Assembly (NCBI RefSeq): GCF_003350475.1
Contig: NZ_QQAV01000001.1
Location: 1,356,836 to 1,420,835, forward strand
Source of the DNA: Pseudacidovorax intermedius
Lineage (GTDB): Bacteria; Pseudomonadota; Gammaproteobacteria; Burkholderiales; Burkholderiaceae_C
Length of the DNA stretch: 64,000 nucleotides
Direction: 5' to 3'
This document shows positions 51,414 through 59,688 of the stretch, piece after piece (positions within the stretch are counted from its first letter, which is position 1; every line of letters begins with the position of its first letter). A program made the translations under genes and the position numbers. Under the pieces are notes generated by a model, which was given only the letters and a program-made list of their open reading frames with translations, did not search any database and was not told the origin of the DNA.

Positions 51414-53354
51414 ATGATCGAAATCGTCGTCGTCGGCCGTCAAGGCGCTCCGATGGGGCGGCCCATGGCCGCCCGCTTCGGCCCCCAGGGCGGCACCATC
51501 GGCCGCGCGGACACCAACACGCTGGTGCTGGACGACCCGGACCGCACCGTCTCGCGCGTGCATGCGCAGGTGCTGTGCCGCGGCGACCAGTACGTGATCG
51601 TGGACCGTGGCAGCAATCCGATGCAGTGCAACGGCGTGCCGCTGGGTGCGGGCAACGAGGCCGCGCTCGTGGGGGGCGAGCGGCTGGTGATCGGCAGCTT
51701 CGAACTCGCCGTGCAGCAGCTGGCGGCGGCCCCGTCGCCGAAGGCCGCGGCGATGGACCTGCCCACCGACTTCGGTGCGCCGGCGGCACCGAAGCCGGCC
51801 TTGCCCGACGACGATCCCTTTGCCGATCTGCTGGCGGGGCTTGCGCCGGCTGCAGCGCCGGCCCGTCCGCCGGCGGCGCCTGCGCCCTCGGCCGCGGGAG
51901 GGCGCGAGCTGCCAGCAGCCTTCGCCGATCCACTGGGCGCGGCGCCCCGTGCGGCCCCCGCATCGGCCGGCGATCCCTTCGGCGGTCTGCTGGGCGGCCT
52001 GCCGGCCGCGTCGGCGCCGCTCGACGACTTCTCGGACCTGGGCCTGCCCGCGGCCTCCAATCCCACGGCCAACGCGCAGCGCATCGACGATCTGTTCGGC
52101 CTCGGTCCCGCACCGGCGGGCGCCGATCCGCTGGCCCTGTCCCCATTGGCCGATCCGCTTTTGCAGCCCAACACCGCCGCAGCCGCGTCCGACCCCCTGG
52201 CGGCCCTGCAGCAGCGACCCGCGGCAAGCCAGGCGCCACGCAGCGACCACGCGCCCATCGGGCAGTTCGGCTTCACGCCGCCGCGGGCGAGCGCGCCCGC
52301 GCCTGCCGCGCGCCCGGCCGACGGTGGCGCCACCTTCGACGACACGGCCGGCGAGCCGATCCGCATCGGTCGCGCCTCGGTGCCGCGGCCGCCCGCGCCG
52401 GTGGCCGCGCCGTCGCCGCCTGCGCCGGGAGCGGCGGCGCCGACACTGCCCGTCGCGGGTGCATCGGCGGCAGTGCCCGATCCCTTTGCGGACCTGCTGG
52501 GCGACGAGCCTTTCGGTCCGTCGGCGGCCGCTGGCGGCGGCTTCGACGATCTGCTGGCGCCTGCCCCAGCGCCTGCGCCGGCCGCGGCGGTGGCGCCGGC
52601 GGTCGCTGCGCCCGCCCCGGTCGCCATGCCGCAGCCCGCGCCTGCGCCTGCGATGCCGGCCGCGCCGGTGCCTGCCATGGGGGTGCTGCCGTCGCCTGCC
52701 ATGCCGACGGCCGGCGCCTTCGACGCAGGCACCGGCACCGGCACAGACTCGGGCGAACTGCTGGCGGCCTTCCTGCGGGGCCTGGGGGGCATGCACCAGC
52801 CGCCCGCGCAGCTCACGCCCGCGCTGATGGAGCGCATCGGCGTCATGCTGCGCAGCGCCACCGAAGGCACGCTGCAGCTGCTGCTGACGCGCCAGGAGCT
52901 CAAGCGAGAGGTGCGTGCCGAGGTCACGATGATCGCGGCGCAGGCCAACAACCCCCTCAAGTTCTCGCCCACTGTCGAGGTCGCCCTCGGCCATCTGCTG
53001 GGCCCGCAGCTGCGCGGCTTCATGCCCGCCGAGGCCGCCATGCGCGATGCCTACGACGACCTGCGCGCGCATCAGTTCGGCGTCATGGTCGGCCTGCGCG
53101 CGGCGCTGGCCGCGCTCATCGCCCGCTTCGGCCCCGAGGAACTGGAGAAGAAGATCGCCGCGCGATCGGCGCTGGACAGCCTGTTCGCGGCCAACCGCAA
53201 GGCCAAGCTGTGGGACCAGTTCACCGCGCTGTACGGCGCCATCGCCACCGAGGCCGAGGACGACTTCCACAGCCTCTTCGGCAAGGCCTTCCTGGAGGCC
53301 TACGAAGCGCAGATGGCCCGGCTGAAGCAGCCGCCCGGCAGCGGCACGACCTGA
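51414..53354 (+). CDS. T6SS FHA-domain scaffold (Fha/TagH)
   Basis: A 646-residue protein. The N-terminal FHA domain (about 1-100) shows the phosphothreonine-binding pattern IGRADTNTLVLDD, VSRVHAQV and a Gly/Asn turn. About 350 residues of low-complexity Ala/Pro/Asp linker follow, with a recurring DPF[GA][DG]LL motif. The C-terminal ~200 residues are the T6SS-specific domain (LLAAFLRGLGG, MLRSATEGTLQLLLTRQELKRE split, NPLKFSPTVEVALGHLLGP split), ending in a helix. It binds the phosphorylated kinase or itself and recruits baseplate/membrane components. The start is the ATG at 51414. The phosphatase gene follows after ~50 bases. Confidence 0.93.
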   Translation: MIEIVVVGRQGAPMGRPMAARFGPQGGTIGRADTNTLVLDDPDRTVSRVHAQVLCRGDQYVIVDRGSNPMQCNGVPLGAGNEAALVGGERLVIGSFELAVQQLAAAPSPKAAAMDLPTDFGAPAAPKPALPDDDPFADLLAGLAPAAAPARPPAAPAPSAAGGRELPAAFADPLGAAPRAAPASAGDPFGGLLGGLPAASAPLDDFSDLGLPAASNPTANAQRIDDLFGLGPAPAGADPLALSPLADPLLQPNTAAAASDPLAALQQRPAASQAPRSDHAPIGQFGFTPPRASAPAPAARPADGGATFDDTAGEPIRIGRASVPRPPAPVAAPSPPAPGAAAPTLPVAGASAAVPDPFADLLGDEPFGPSAAAGGGFDDLLAPAPAPAPAAAVAPAVAAPAPVAMPQPAPAPAMPAAPVPAMGVLPSPAMPTAGAFDAGTGTGTDSGELLAAFLRGLGGMHQPPAQLTPALMERIGVMLRSATEGTLQLLLTRQELKREVRAEVTMIAAQANNPLKFSPTVEVALGHLLGPQLRGFMPAEAAMRDAYDDLRAHQFGVMVGLRAALAALIARFGPEELEKKIAARSALDSLFAANRKAKLWDQFTALYGAIATEAEDDFHSLFGKAFLEAYEAQMARLKQPPGSGTT

Positions 53355-53406
53355 GACACCGAGAGGCAGGAGGCCCCAACGATGACAACTGCGACGAGGA
53401 GCGCGC

Positions 53407-54180
53407 GTGGAAATTGAGATCGTCACCCTGACCCGCCAGGGCGGGCGTGACTACAACGAGGACGTCTACGGCCACTGGTACGACGATCGCCATGTGCTGT
53501 GCCTGGTGGCCGATGGTGCGGGCGGCCATGGCGGGGGCGACGTGGCCGCGGCGACGGCCCGGGCCAGTCTGCTGGCAGGCTTTGCGCTCGAGCCCGGCCT
53601 GGCGCCGGGCCTGCTGCGCCAGCTCGTCGCGCAGGCCAACCAGGCCATCGTCGCGCGCCAGGCCGAGGGCGGCAAGCTCGCCGCCATGCGCACGACGCTG
53701 GTGATGGCGGCCATCGACCTGGAGGAACATGCCATGGTGTGGGCCCACAGCGGCGACAGCCGGGCCTACCTGTTCCGTGGCGGCGCCGTCGTGGCGCGCA
53801 CCGTGGACCACAGCCTGGTGCAGCAGATGGTGGCCGGCGGCATGCTCGACGACGAGGGCGCGCGCCTGCATCCGCAGCGCAACGTGCTGCTGTCGGCGCT
53901 GGGCTCCGCCACCGAGCCGCCCCAGGTGGACATCTCGGACCGGATGCGCCTGGAGCCCGGCGATGCGCTGCTGCTGTGCTCGGACGGCGTGTGGGAGGTG
54001 GTGGGCGACGAAGGCCTGGCCGCCTGCCTGCATGCCTCGCGCACGCCGCGGCAATGGGTGGACCAGATCGACGCCCAGATCGTCGGGCGCGGCAAGCCCG
54101 GTCAGGACAACTACACCGCCATCGCCTTGTGGGTGATGCCCGACGGGCATGACGACGCCACGCGGCTGATGCCGGCCTGA
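53407..54180 (+). CDS. pppA: T6SS PP2C-type protein phosphatase PppA
   Basis: A 257-residue metal-dependent Ser/Thr phosphatase. Motifs are intact: GGRDYNEDV with the metal-binding Asp, VADGAGGHGGGD, AHSGDSRAYLF, CSDGVWEVV and the closing GQDNYTAI. It opposes PpkA by dephosphorylating Fha and so switches T6SS off. It starts with GTG at 53407 after GAGGAG. A 12-codon mini-frame (53382-53417) with a good AGGAGG site overlaps this start in another frame and could couple its translation. A strong terminator lies ~60 bases downstream. Confidence 0.95.
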   Translation: MEIEIVTLTRQGGRDYNEDVYGHWYDDRHVLCLVADGAGGHGGGDVAAATARASLLAGFALEPGLAPGLLRQLVAQANQAIVARQAEGGKLAAMRTTLVMAAIDLEEHAMVWAHSGDSRAYLFRGGAVVARTVDHSLVQQMVAGGMLDDEGARLHPQRNVLLSALGSATEPPQVDISDRMRLEPGDALLLCSDGVWEVVGDEGLAACLHASRTPRQWVDQIDAQIVGRGKPGQDNYTAIALWVMPDGHDDATRLMPA

Positions 54181-54240
54181 GCGGCCGTGCCGCGCGCCTG
54201 CGCCGGTCGCCGTGCCGCGCTGCCCAGGCGCGAGGGGCCA

Positions 54241-54274
54241 AAAAGAACGCCGGCATCTGCCGGCGTTCTTTTTG
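54241..54274. terminator. Bidirectional intrinsic terminator between pppA and hcp
   Basis: A perfect 16-base inverted repeat (AAAAAGAACGCCGGCA, loop TC, and its complement) gives a GC-rich stem flanked by A-runs on the left and T-runs on the right, so it works for both the forward fha-pppA and the reverse tssABC-hcp transcripts, which converge here. Confidence 0.93.
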
Positions 54275-54294
54275 AGGCGGTCGCCGCGCGGGGC

Positions 54295-54786
54295 TCAGCC
54301 GAAGGCCTTGTTCTCGGCGATGTTCCAGCCGGCGGTCTTGACACCCTTGCCGCCGCCCTTCTGCGTCTGCGGGTCGTACTCGAACTTCACCTTGGCGAAG
54401 TTCAGGGAGACGTTCTCGGTCAGGCGGTCCTCGCCGCCGCTGCCGCCGGTGGAGACGCTGGCGATGATCACTTCTTCCATCGTGATCTTGATGTATTCCA
54501 GCGGGTTGTCGCCGGCCTTGCGCACCACCAGCGTCATCTTGTCGTAGTGCGTGCCCTTGCAGCAGGCCAGGATCAGGGCGTGCGAGGCGGAGTCCACGTA
54601 CTTGGTGATGCTGATGTCCTGCATGTTGACCTTGCCCGCACCGCCGCCACCGCCCTGGTGCATGGTGCCCGACTGGGACATGCCCCAGCTCCAGGCCAGG
54701 ATGTCGATCTCCTCCTTGTGGTTGGCGTCCCTCGATTCGCCCTTGACGGGTTCGCCTTCGATCTTGAGGAACATGTCTACTGCCAT
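54295..54786 (-). CDS. hcp: T6SS tube protein Hcp (TssD)
   Basis: A 163-residue Hcp forming the inner tube and secreted with it. It opens with MAVDMFLKIEGEPVKGES, then DANHKEEIDILAWSWG, the central ITKYVDSASHAL and the closing VSLNFAKVKFEY, all family hallmarks. The ATG at 54786 (AAAGG 8 bases upstream) is preferred over a GTG at 54795. Two adjacent Cys (ACCKG) are a small peculiarity. It is the last gene of the reverse tssA-tssB-tssC-hcp operon, 121 bases after tssC, with a stem-loop in that gap and a strong terminator behind it. Confidence 0.97.
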   Translation of the reverse strand: MAVDMFLKIEGEPVKGESRDANHKEEIDILAWSWGMSQSGTMHQGGGGGAGKVNMQDISITKYVDSASHALILACCKGTHYDKMTLVVRKAGDNPLEYIKITMEEVIIASVSTGGSGGEDRLTENVSLNFAKVKFEYDPQTQKGGGKGVKTAGWNIAENKAFG

Positions 54787-54865
54787 GATGTGCACCTTTC
54801 AGTTGGGGTGGGTGTGATGGGGGCCTTCCTGCACAACCGCGGGAAAGCTGTCTGGAGAACGAGGG

Positions 54866-54899
54866 GCGGTGCGTCTTTTCAAAAAAGATGGCGCACCGC
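54866..54899. other. Stem-loop between tssC and hcp
   Basis: GCGGTGCG (54866-54873) pairs with CGCACCGC (54892-54899), extended by an inner TCTTTT/AAAAGA pairing with a small bulge. There is no T-run after the stem in the direction of hcp transcription, so it is unlikely to terminate. Such intercistronic stems often stabilise the downstream mRNA segment, which would raise hcp over tssC. Confidence 0.45.
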
Positions 54900-54907
54900 G
54901 GGCTGGC

Positions 54908-56401
54908 TCAGGCGCCGCCCTTGGCCGAGGGAAGCTTCGACACCAGCCGCAACGACACCGTCAGGCCTTCGAGCTGGTAGTGCGGGCGCAGGAAGAACTT
55001 GGACGTGTAGTAGCCGGGATTGCCCTCGACCTCTTCCACGATCACTTCCGCCGCGGCCAGCGGCTTGCGGGCCTTGGTCTCTTCGGAGGAGGTGGTCGGG
55101 TCGCCGTCGACATAGTTGGTGATCCACTTGTTCAGCCAGCGCTCCATGTCGGCCTTCTCGCGGAAGCCGCCGATCTTGTCGCGCACGATGCACTTGAGGT
55201 AGTGCGCGAAACGGTTGCAGGCGAACAGGTAGGGCAGGCGGGCCGCCAGGTTGGCGTTGGCCGAGGCGTCCGGGTCGTCGTACTCGGCCGGCTTGTGCAG
55301 CGACTGCGCGCCGATGAAGGCCGCGAAGTCCGAGTTCTTGCGGTGGATCATCGACAGCAGGCCGGCCTTGGACAGCTCGGCCTCGCGGCGGTCGCTGATG
55401 GCGATCTCGGTGGGGCACTTCTGGTCCACGCCGCCGTCGTCGCTCGGGAAGGTGTGCAGCGGCAGGTTCTCCACCGCGCCGCCCGACTCGATGCCGCGGA
55501 TGCGCGAGCCCCAGCCGTATTCCTTGTACGAGCGGTTGATGTTGGTGGCCATCGCATAGGCGGCGTTGGCCCAGGCGTACTTGTTGTGGTCGGCGCCGGC
55601 CGTGTCTTCCTCGAAGTCGAACTCCTCGACCGGGTTGCTGTTGGCACCGTAGGGCGTGCGCGCCAGGAAGCGCGGCATGCACAGGCCCAGGTAGCGCGAG
55701 TCGTCCGATTCGCGCAGCGTGCGCCAGCCGGCGTACTCGGGCGTGCTGAAGATCTTGGTCAGGTCGCGCGGGTTGGCCAGCTCCTGCCAGCTGCCCATCT
55801 GCATCAGGCTGGGGTTGGCACCGGTGATGAAGGGCGCATGCGCGGCGGCCGCGATCTTGGCCATCTCGCCCAGCAGCTCGACGTCGGGCGGCGTGTGGTC
55901 GAAGTGGTAGTCGCCCACGATGGCGCCGAAGGGCTCGCCGCCGAACTGGCCGTACTCTTCTTCGTAGACCTTCTTGAACATCGGGCTCTGGTCCCAGGCC
56001 GCGCCCTTGAACTTCTTCAGCGTCTTGGCCAGCTCCTGCTTGGAGACGTCCATCACGCGGATCTTCAGGTTCTCGTCGGTCTCGGTGTTGTTGACCATGT
56101 AGTGCAGGCCGCGCCATGCACTCTCGAGCTTCTGGTAGTCGGGGTGGTGGATGATCTTGTTGATCTGCTCGGTCAGCTTGGCGTCGATGGCGGCGATCAT
56201 GGCCTGGATCGACTGCGTGACGTCCTTGCCTATCAGCGCCGTGTTCGACAGCGCCTGCTGCGCCAGCGTGAGCACGGCGGTCTCGACCGCGCTCTTGGCC
56301 TCGTCGCTGCGGGGCTTGAATTCCTTCTGCAGCAGCGATGCGAAATCGCTGCCGGCGTACTCGACCTCTTTCAGCGCATTCTGCTGAAGTGCTTCTGCCA
56401 T
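54908..56401 (-). CDS. tssC: T6SS contractile sheath large subunit TssC
   Basis: A 497-residue TssC (VipB), normal length. Hallmarks are YQKLESAWRGLHYMV near residue 90, IVGDYHFDHTPPDV, PFITGANPSLMQMGSW, EFDFEEDTAG with KYAWANAAYAMATNI, FAHYLKCIVRDKIG, and the C-terminal LEGLTVSLRLVSKLP. With TssB it forms the contractile sheath around the Hcp tube. A Shine-Dalgarno GGAG precedes the ATG at 56401, 31 bases after the tssB stop. Confidence 0.97.
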   Translation of the reverse strand: MAEALQQNALKEVEYAGSDFASLLQKEFKPRSDEAKSAVETAVLTLAQQALSNTALIGKDVTQSIQAMIAAIDAKLTEQINKIIHHPDYQKLESAWRGLHYMVNNTETDENLKIRVMDVSKQELAKTLKKFKGAAWDQSPMFKKVYEEEYGQFGGEPFGAIVGDYHFDHTPPDVELLGEMAKIAAAAHAPFITGANPSLMQMGSWQELANPRDLTKIFSTPEYAGWRTLRESDDSRYLGLCMPRFLARTPYGANSNPVEEFDFEEDTAGADHNKYAWANAAYAMATNINRSYKEYGWGSRIRGIESGGAVENLPLHTFPSDDGGVDQKCPTEIAISDRREAELSKAGLLSMIHRKNSDFAAFIGAQSLHKPAEYDDPDASANANLAARLPYLFACNRFAHYLKCIVRDKIGGFREKADMERWLNKWITNYVDGDPTTSSEETKARKPLAAAEVIVEEVEGNPGYYTSKFFLRPHYQLEGLTVSLRLVSKLPSAKGGA

Positions 56402-56432
56402 GGGGTTCTCCTCGATCCGGGACGGGTGGGTG

Positions 56433-56945
56433 TCAGGCGGCGCTGTCTTCGGCCGGCTTCTTGGCGGCGGCCAGCGACTGCAGCAGGGCCGGGTCTTCCA
56501 GCACCTTGGCCAGCAGTTCCTCGGCGCCGCCCTTGCCGTCCATGTAGGTCACCAGGTTGGACAGCTGGTTGCGCGCTTCGAGCAGCTTGTTGAGCGAGTC
56601 GACCTTGCGCGCGATGGCGCCGGGCGAGAAGTCGTCCATGTTCTCGAAGGTCAGCTCCACCTTGAGTTCGCCCTCGCCGGTGAGCGTGTTCTCGACCGCG
56701 AAGGCGGTGCGCGGCTTCATGGCCTTCATGCGGGCGTCGAAGTTGTCGACGTCGAACTCCAGGAACTTGCGCTCGGCCACCGGCGCCAGCGGGTCGGCGG
56801 GCTTGCCCGACAGGTCGGCCAGCACGCCCATCACGAAGGGCAGCTGCACCTTCTTCTCGGCGCCGTACAACTCGACGTCGTACTCGATCTGCACGCGCGG
56901 CGCGCGGTTGCGGGCAATGAATTTCTGACTGCTCTTGGAAGACAT
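56433..56945 (-). CDS. tssB: T6SS contractile sheath small subunit TssB
   Basis: A 170-residue TssB (VipA). It begins SSKSSQKFIARNRAPRVQ and contains the signature IEYDVELYG and LPFVMGVLADLSG, then FENMDDFSPGAIARKV and the C-terminal helix that ClpV recognises. The ATG at 56945, with AAGGAG upstream, gives the normal length; the frame upstream of it is Pro/Ser-rich and non-coding. It lies between tssA (55 bases) and tssC. Confidence 0.97.
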   Translation of the reverse strand: MSSKSSQKFIARNRAPRVQIEYDVELYGAEKKVQLPFVMGVLADLSGKPADPLAPVAERKFLEFDVDNFDARMKAMKPRTAFAVENTLTGEGELKVELTFENMDDFSPGAIARKVDSLNKLLEARNQLSNLVTYMDGKGGAEELLAKVLEDPALLQSLAAAKKPAEDSAA

Positions 56946-57000
56946 GCGGAAGCTCCTTGAAGGAGTGGGGGGTGAAGCGTGTGGCGGGGCCGGCGGCGAC

Positions 57001-58062
57001 TCAGTCGTCGTCGCTCGGGGCACGTGCGCCGGTCACGTGCTCGATCGTGCTCATGGCGTCGGGCGCCAGGTTGGCGATGATGTCCAGGAAGCTCACGCCG
57101 ATGAGCTTCTTGGCGCGCTCGATGAGCAGCGGCGCGGGGTTGCCGGGCTCGGTGCGCTGCAGGTAGGCGATGACCTTGTCGAGCATCAGCAGGGCATCGG
57201 CGCGCGACTGGATCTCGCCGCGGATGGGGGCGGGCGCGGTGCCGCGGCCACCGCCTTCGCCGGCCTCCGCGCCTGGGTGGGCCTCGCCAGCGGCGGCATC
57301 GCCCTCGGCGGCCTCGGCGGCGTCGGGGGCCAGGTTCTGTGCGGTCTGGGCCAGCATGTGGCCGACGGCGCGCAGGCGCGACATGTCCACGGCCTCGCCG
57401 AGGCCGCTGCGGTCGTTGAGCACCTGGCGCAACCCGTTGACGGCGGGCGCGATGCCGGCCAGCCGTTCTGCCACCTCGGGCTGCGACTGGACGATCTCTT
57501 CGAGCCCGCCCTGCACCTGCGGGGCGGAATAGCCCGCGTCGCCGCTGGCAGGCTCCAGCAGGCCGCGCCCGATCGCAATGTCGCGCACCCGGATGCGACC
57601 CACACTGCGCGCCGTGCCCACCCAGGCGTCGTACACGTCGCGCACCACCAATGCATCGTCGGCCAGCGGCGCGAGCGCATTCAGGCGCATGGTGGGATCG
57701 TTGTCGTCATCCGCATCCAGCATCGGATGGATGTGGTCCCACTGGCTGTCGAGCAGGCCGGCAAGCAGGCGCATGCCGGCCAGGAAGCCCTCCAGGCCCT
57801 GCAGCCGGGTGCTGGCACGCAGCAGGTGCATGGCCACGCGCACGTCCTTGGTCCGGCGCAGCAGGGCCTGCGCCGCCTCGGCCACCTGTGGCCATTCGGG
57901 CTCGACGGCGGGGATGATGGTGTCGCCGAACTGCTGCTCGGGTTTGCCCTGGGCCGAGGTCTCCAGCGCGATGAAGTCGGGGTCGTACTCGAGGTCGTCG
58001 CCGCAGGGCGATGCCTCGCCGATGGGCTCCAGCAGTGCGTCGACGATGTCCGGGGTCAGCAT
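57001..58062 (-). CDS. tssA: T6SS assembly protein TssA
   Basis: A 353-residue TssA with an N-terminal ImpA_N domain (LLEPIGEASPCGDDLEYDPDF to ~residue 120) and a shorter C-terminal part containing a Gly/Ala-rich linker (~260-290) and a helical tail (SRADALLMLDKVIAYL). It belongs to the short TssA type that primes baseplate and sheath polymerisation; the end (PSDDD) is acidic. The ATG at 58062 is chosen because a promoter with 17-base spacing is centred about 40 bases upstream and the domain starts at once. It is the first gene of tssABC-hcp. Confidence 0.94.
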   Translation of the reverse strand: MLTPDIVDALLEPIGEASPCGDDLEYDPDFIALETSAQGKPEQQFGDTIIPAVEPEWPQVAEAAQALLRRTKDVRVAMHLLRASTRLQGLEGFLAGMRLLAGLLDSQWDHIHPMLDADDDNDPTMRLNALAPLADDALVVRDVYDAWVGTARSVGRIRVRDIAIGRGLLEPASGDAGYSAPQVQGGLEEIVQSQPEVAERLAGIAPAVNGLRQVLNDRSGLGEAVDMSRLRAVGHMLAQTAQNLAPDAAEAAEGDAAAGEAHPGAEAGEGGGRGTAPAPIRGEIQSRADALLMLDKVIAYLQRTEPGNPAPLLIERAKKLIGVSFLDIIANLAPDAMSTIEHVTGARAPSDDD

Positions 58063-58063
58063 G

Positions 58064-58091
58064 TTGCCTGTCAAAAAGTGCTGGGGATAAT
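58064..58091 (+). promoter_or_regulatory. Candidate sigma70 promoter for tssJ
   Basis: TTGCCT (58064-58069, four of six) and GATAAT (58086-58091, five of six) are 16 bases apart, giving a ~36-base leader before the tssJ ATG at 58134. The -10 occupies the same bases as the -10 of the reverse tssA promoter. Confidence 0.42.
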
Positions 58092-58115
58092 CGAAGATGC
58101 CCACCCCAGGGTCAA
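58087..58115 (-). promoter_or_regulatory. Candidate sigma70 promoter for tssA-tssB-tssC-hcp
   Basis: On the reverse strand, TTGACC (58115-58110, five of six) and GATTAT (58092-58087, four of six) are 17 bases apart. Transcription would start near 58080, about 18 bases before the tssA ATG. It overlaps the forward promoter of tssJ. Confidence 0.5.
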
Positions 58116-58133
58116 TGCAACGAAGGAAATAGC

Positions 58134-58667
58134 ATGCAGGCGCCATCCCCCCAACGTTCGTCCTATGGCCGCCTTGCGCGGCGCTCGCTGGGGCGTGGTC
58201 TTCTTGCCACCGCGGTGCTCGGCCCGCTGCTGCTGGCCGGCTGTGCGGCGCCGCCGCCCCCGCCGCCCAAGCCCATCGTCACGCCGGTGGTGCTGAACCT
58301 CAAGGGCGGTGCCGATGCCAACCCCGATGCTCGCGGCCGGGCTTCGCCGGTGACCGTGCGGGTGTATGCGCTGAAGGCCTCGCAGTCCTTCGATGCGGCC
58401 GACTTCTTCACGCTCTTCGACAAGGACCAGGCCACGCTGGGTGGCGACCTGGTGCAGAAGGAAGAGCTGCTGCTGCGCCCCGGCGACAGCCGCCGCATCG
58501 AGATGACGCTGCCGGCCGATGCCAAGGCGCTCGCCTTCATGGCTGCCTACCGCGACCTGGAGCGGGCCCGCTGGCGCGAGGTGCGGCCGGTGGAGCCGGG
58601 CAAGCCGGTGAAGCTCGACGTGACCTTCGGCGCGCGGCAGATCCGCATCGAGCCCTCGGCCCCCTGA
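58134..58667 (+). CDS. tssJ: T6SS outer-membrane lipoprotein TssJ
   Basis: A 177-residue TssJ (SciN). A long basic N-terminus leads to lipobox LLLAGC (Cys ~residue 37), followed by a Pro-rich spacer and the transthyretin-like domain (VLNLKGGADANPDARGRASPV split, VRVYALKASQSFDAADFFTLFD split, RRIEMTLPADAKALAFMAAYRD split). It anchors TssM to the outer membrane. AAGGAAA precedes the ATG at 58134. It stands alone on the forward strand between tssA and the reduced TssL/TssM-like pair. Confidence 0.95.
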   Translation: MQAPSPQRSSYGRLARRSLGRGLLATAVLGPLLLAGCAAPPPPPPKPIVTPVVLNLKGGADANPDARGRASPVTVRVYALKASQSFDAADFFTLFDKDQATLGGDLVQKEELLLRPGDSRRIEMTLPADAKALAFMAAYRDLERARWREVRPVEPGKPVKLDVTFGARQIRIEPSAP

Positions 58668-58693
58668 AGGGGAGTGCGGGCGCCGCTGCAAGT

Positions 58694-59686
58694 TCAGCGG
58701 ATGGACGTCGGCGGCTCGTGCAGGCGGGCCATCCGGCCCAGCAGGCCGGCCGTGAACGCCGCGTCGGGCCGCGATGCCGTGAAGAACAGGCCCTGCCACT
58801 GCGGCAGCGGCGAGGGCGGCGGTCCGTCGGTCAGCATGTCCAGCCACTGGCACAGGCCGGCACGCAGGCTGCGGACCTGCTCGACGAACTCGTGCATGTC
58901 GCGCCGCATCGGCATGGGTGGCGCATCGAGCAGCATGCCCAGGCGCAGGGCATGCAGGCGATCCATGAGGGGCTCGAACACCGGTGCGAGCAGGTCCTCG
59001 GGCCGCGCGCCGCGGCCGGTGCCGGGGTGGCGCATGCCCCAGGGCTGCCGGAAGGCCTCGGCCGGCAGCAGCGCCTCGAAGCTGGCATAGCCGGGCAGTG
59101 CCTGCATCTGCGTGACGACCAGGTGCACGGGCAGGGCGAGGCCCAGCGCGCCGCAGGCCTGGTGCGCGAGATGGCTGAGGCGGGCCAGGCGCTGGGTGCG
59201 CCCGGTGCCGTCGTGCAGCAGGTCCGCGGCGGCGATGCACAGCACCAGGCCATGCAGGGGCTGTGCGGGATGCCGATGAGCCAGGGTGCGCAGGGCATGG
59301 GGCCACAGGCCGAGGCGGCGCGCGCCCCCATCCAGGCCTGCGTCGGCCGGCAGCGTGAGGCCGAGCAGCAGGATGCCGCCGGCCTGGCGTGCCTCCCAGA
59401 AGTGGGAGGGCAGGGCCCCGCCAGCGGGCGTGGCCAGCAGCGAGGAGGGCACGGCCTGCACATCGCCGATGCTCAGCAGCCGGCAGGTGGCGCGGCCGCC
59501 CGGCAGCGCCATCTGCAGTGCGCGGAGTTCATCGCGGCCCGGCCGCTCGCGCGGCGGCTGGTGGCGGATCCAGCGTGCCAGGCGACGTCGGCGGCGCCAC
59601 CGTTGTCGGCCTTCCCGCCGCCACCATCGCCCGAGCAGCAGCAGCGCGACCAGCGTCAGCAGGCCCAGGGCCAGGCAGGCGGGCAT
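58694..59686 (-). CDS. Short TssM/IcmF-like protein lacking the P-loop
   Basis: A 330-residue protein aligned to the N-terminal half of TssM. One N-terminal membrane helix (~residues 3-22) is followed by a very basic stretch (RRRRRLARW) and an NTPase-like domain: LHGLVLCIAAADLL matches LNGVFLTVSVADLL of the full TssM, LPVHLVVTQMQALPGY matches LPVYVLVTKSDLLYGF, and RQPWGM fits the following element. Where full TssM has GAPGSGKT, this protein reads SIGDVQAVPSSLL, and TKSD has become TQMQ, so nucleotide binding is not expected. The periplasmic domain is absent. It follows the TssL-like gene by 2 bases. It may be a regulatory or structural paralogue, or a decaying duplicate; the intact frame and clean operon argue against decay. 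Confidence 0.8.
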   Translation of the reverse strand: MPACLALGLLTLVALLLLGRWWRREGRQRWRRRRRLARWIRHQPPRERPGRDELRALQMALPGGRATCRLLSIGDVQAVPSSLLATPAGGALPSHFWEARQAGGILLLGLTLPADAGLDGGARRLGLWPHALRTLAHRHPAQPLHGLVLCIAAADLLHDGTGRTQRLARLSHLAHQACGALGLALPVHLVVTQMQALPGYASFEALLPAEAFRQPWGMRHPGTGRGARPEDLLAPVFEPLMDRLHALRLGMLLDAPPMPMRRDMHEFVEQVRSLRAGLCQWLDMLTDGPPPSPLPQWQGLFFTASRPDAAFTAGLLGRMARLHEPPTSIR

Positions 59687-59688
59687 GG

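Noticed and set aside
54187-55122. Forward 311-codon frame opposite hcp and tssC
   Set aside because: It crosses the terminator and runs antisense to hcp and tssC, which are certain; composition is shadow-like.
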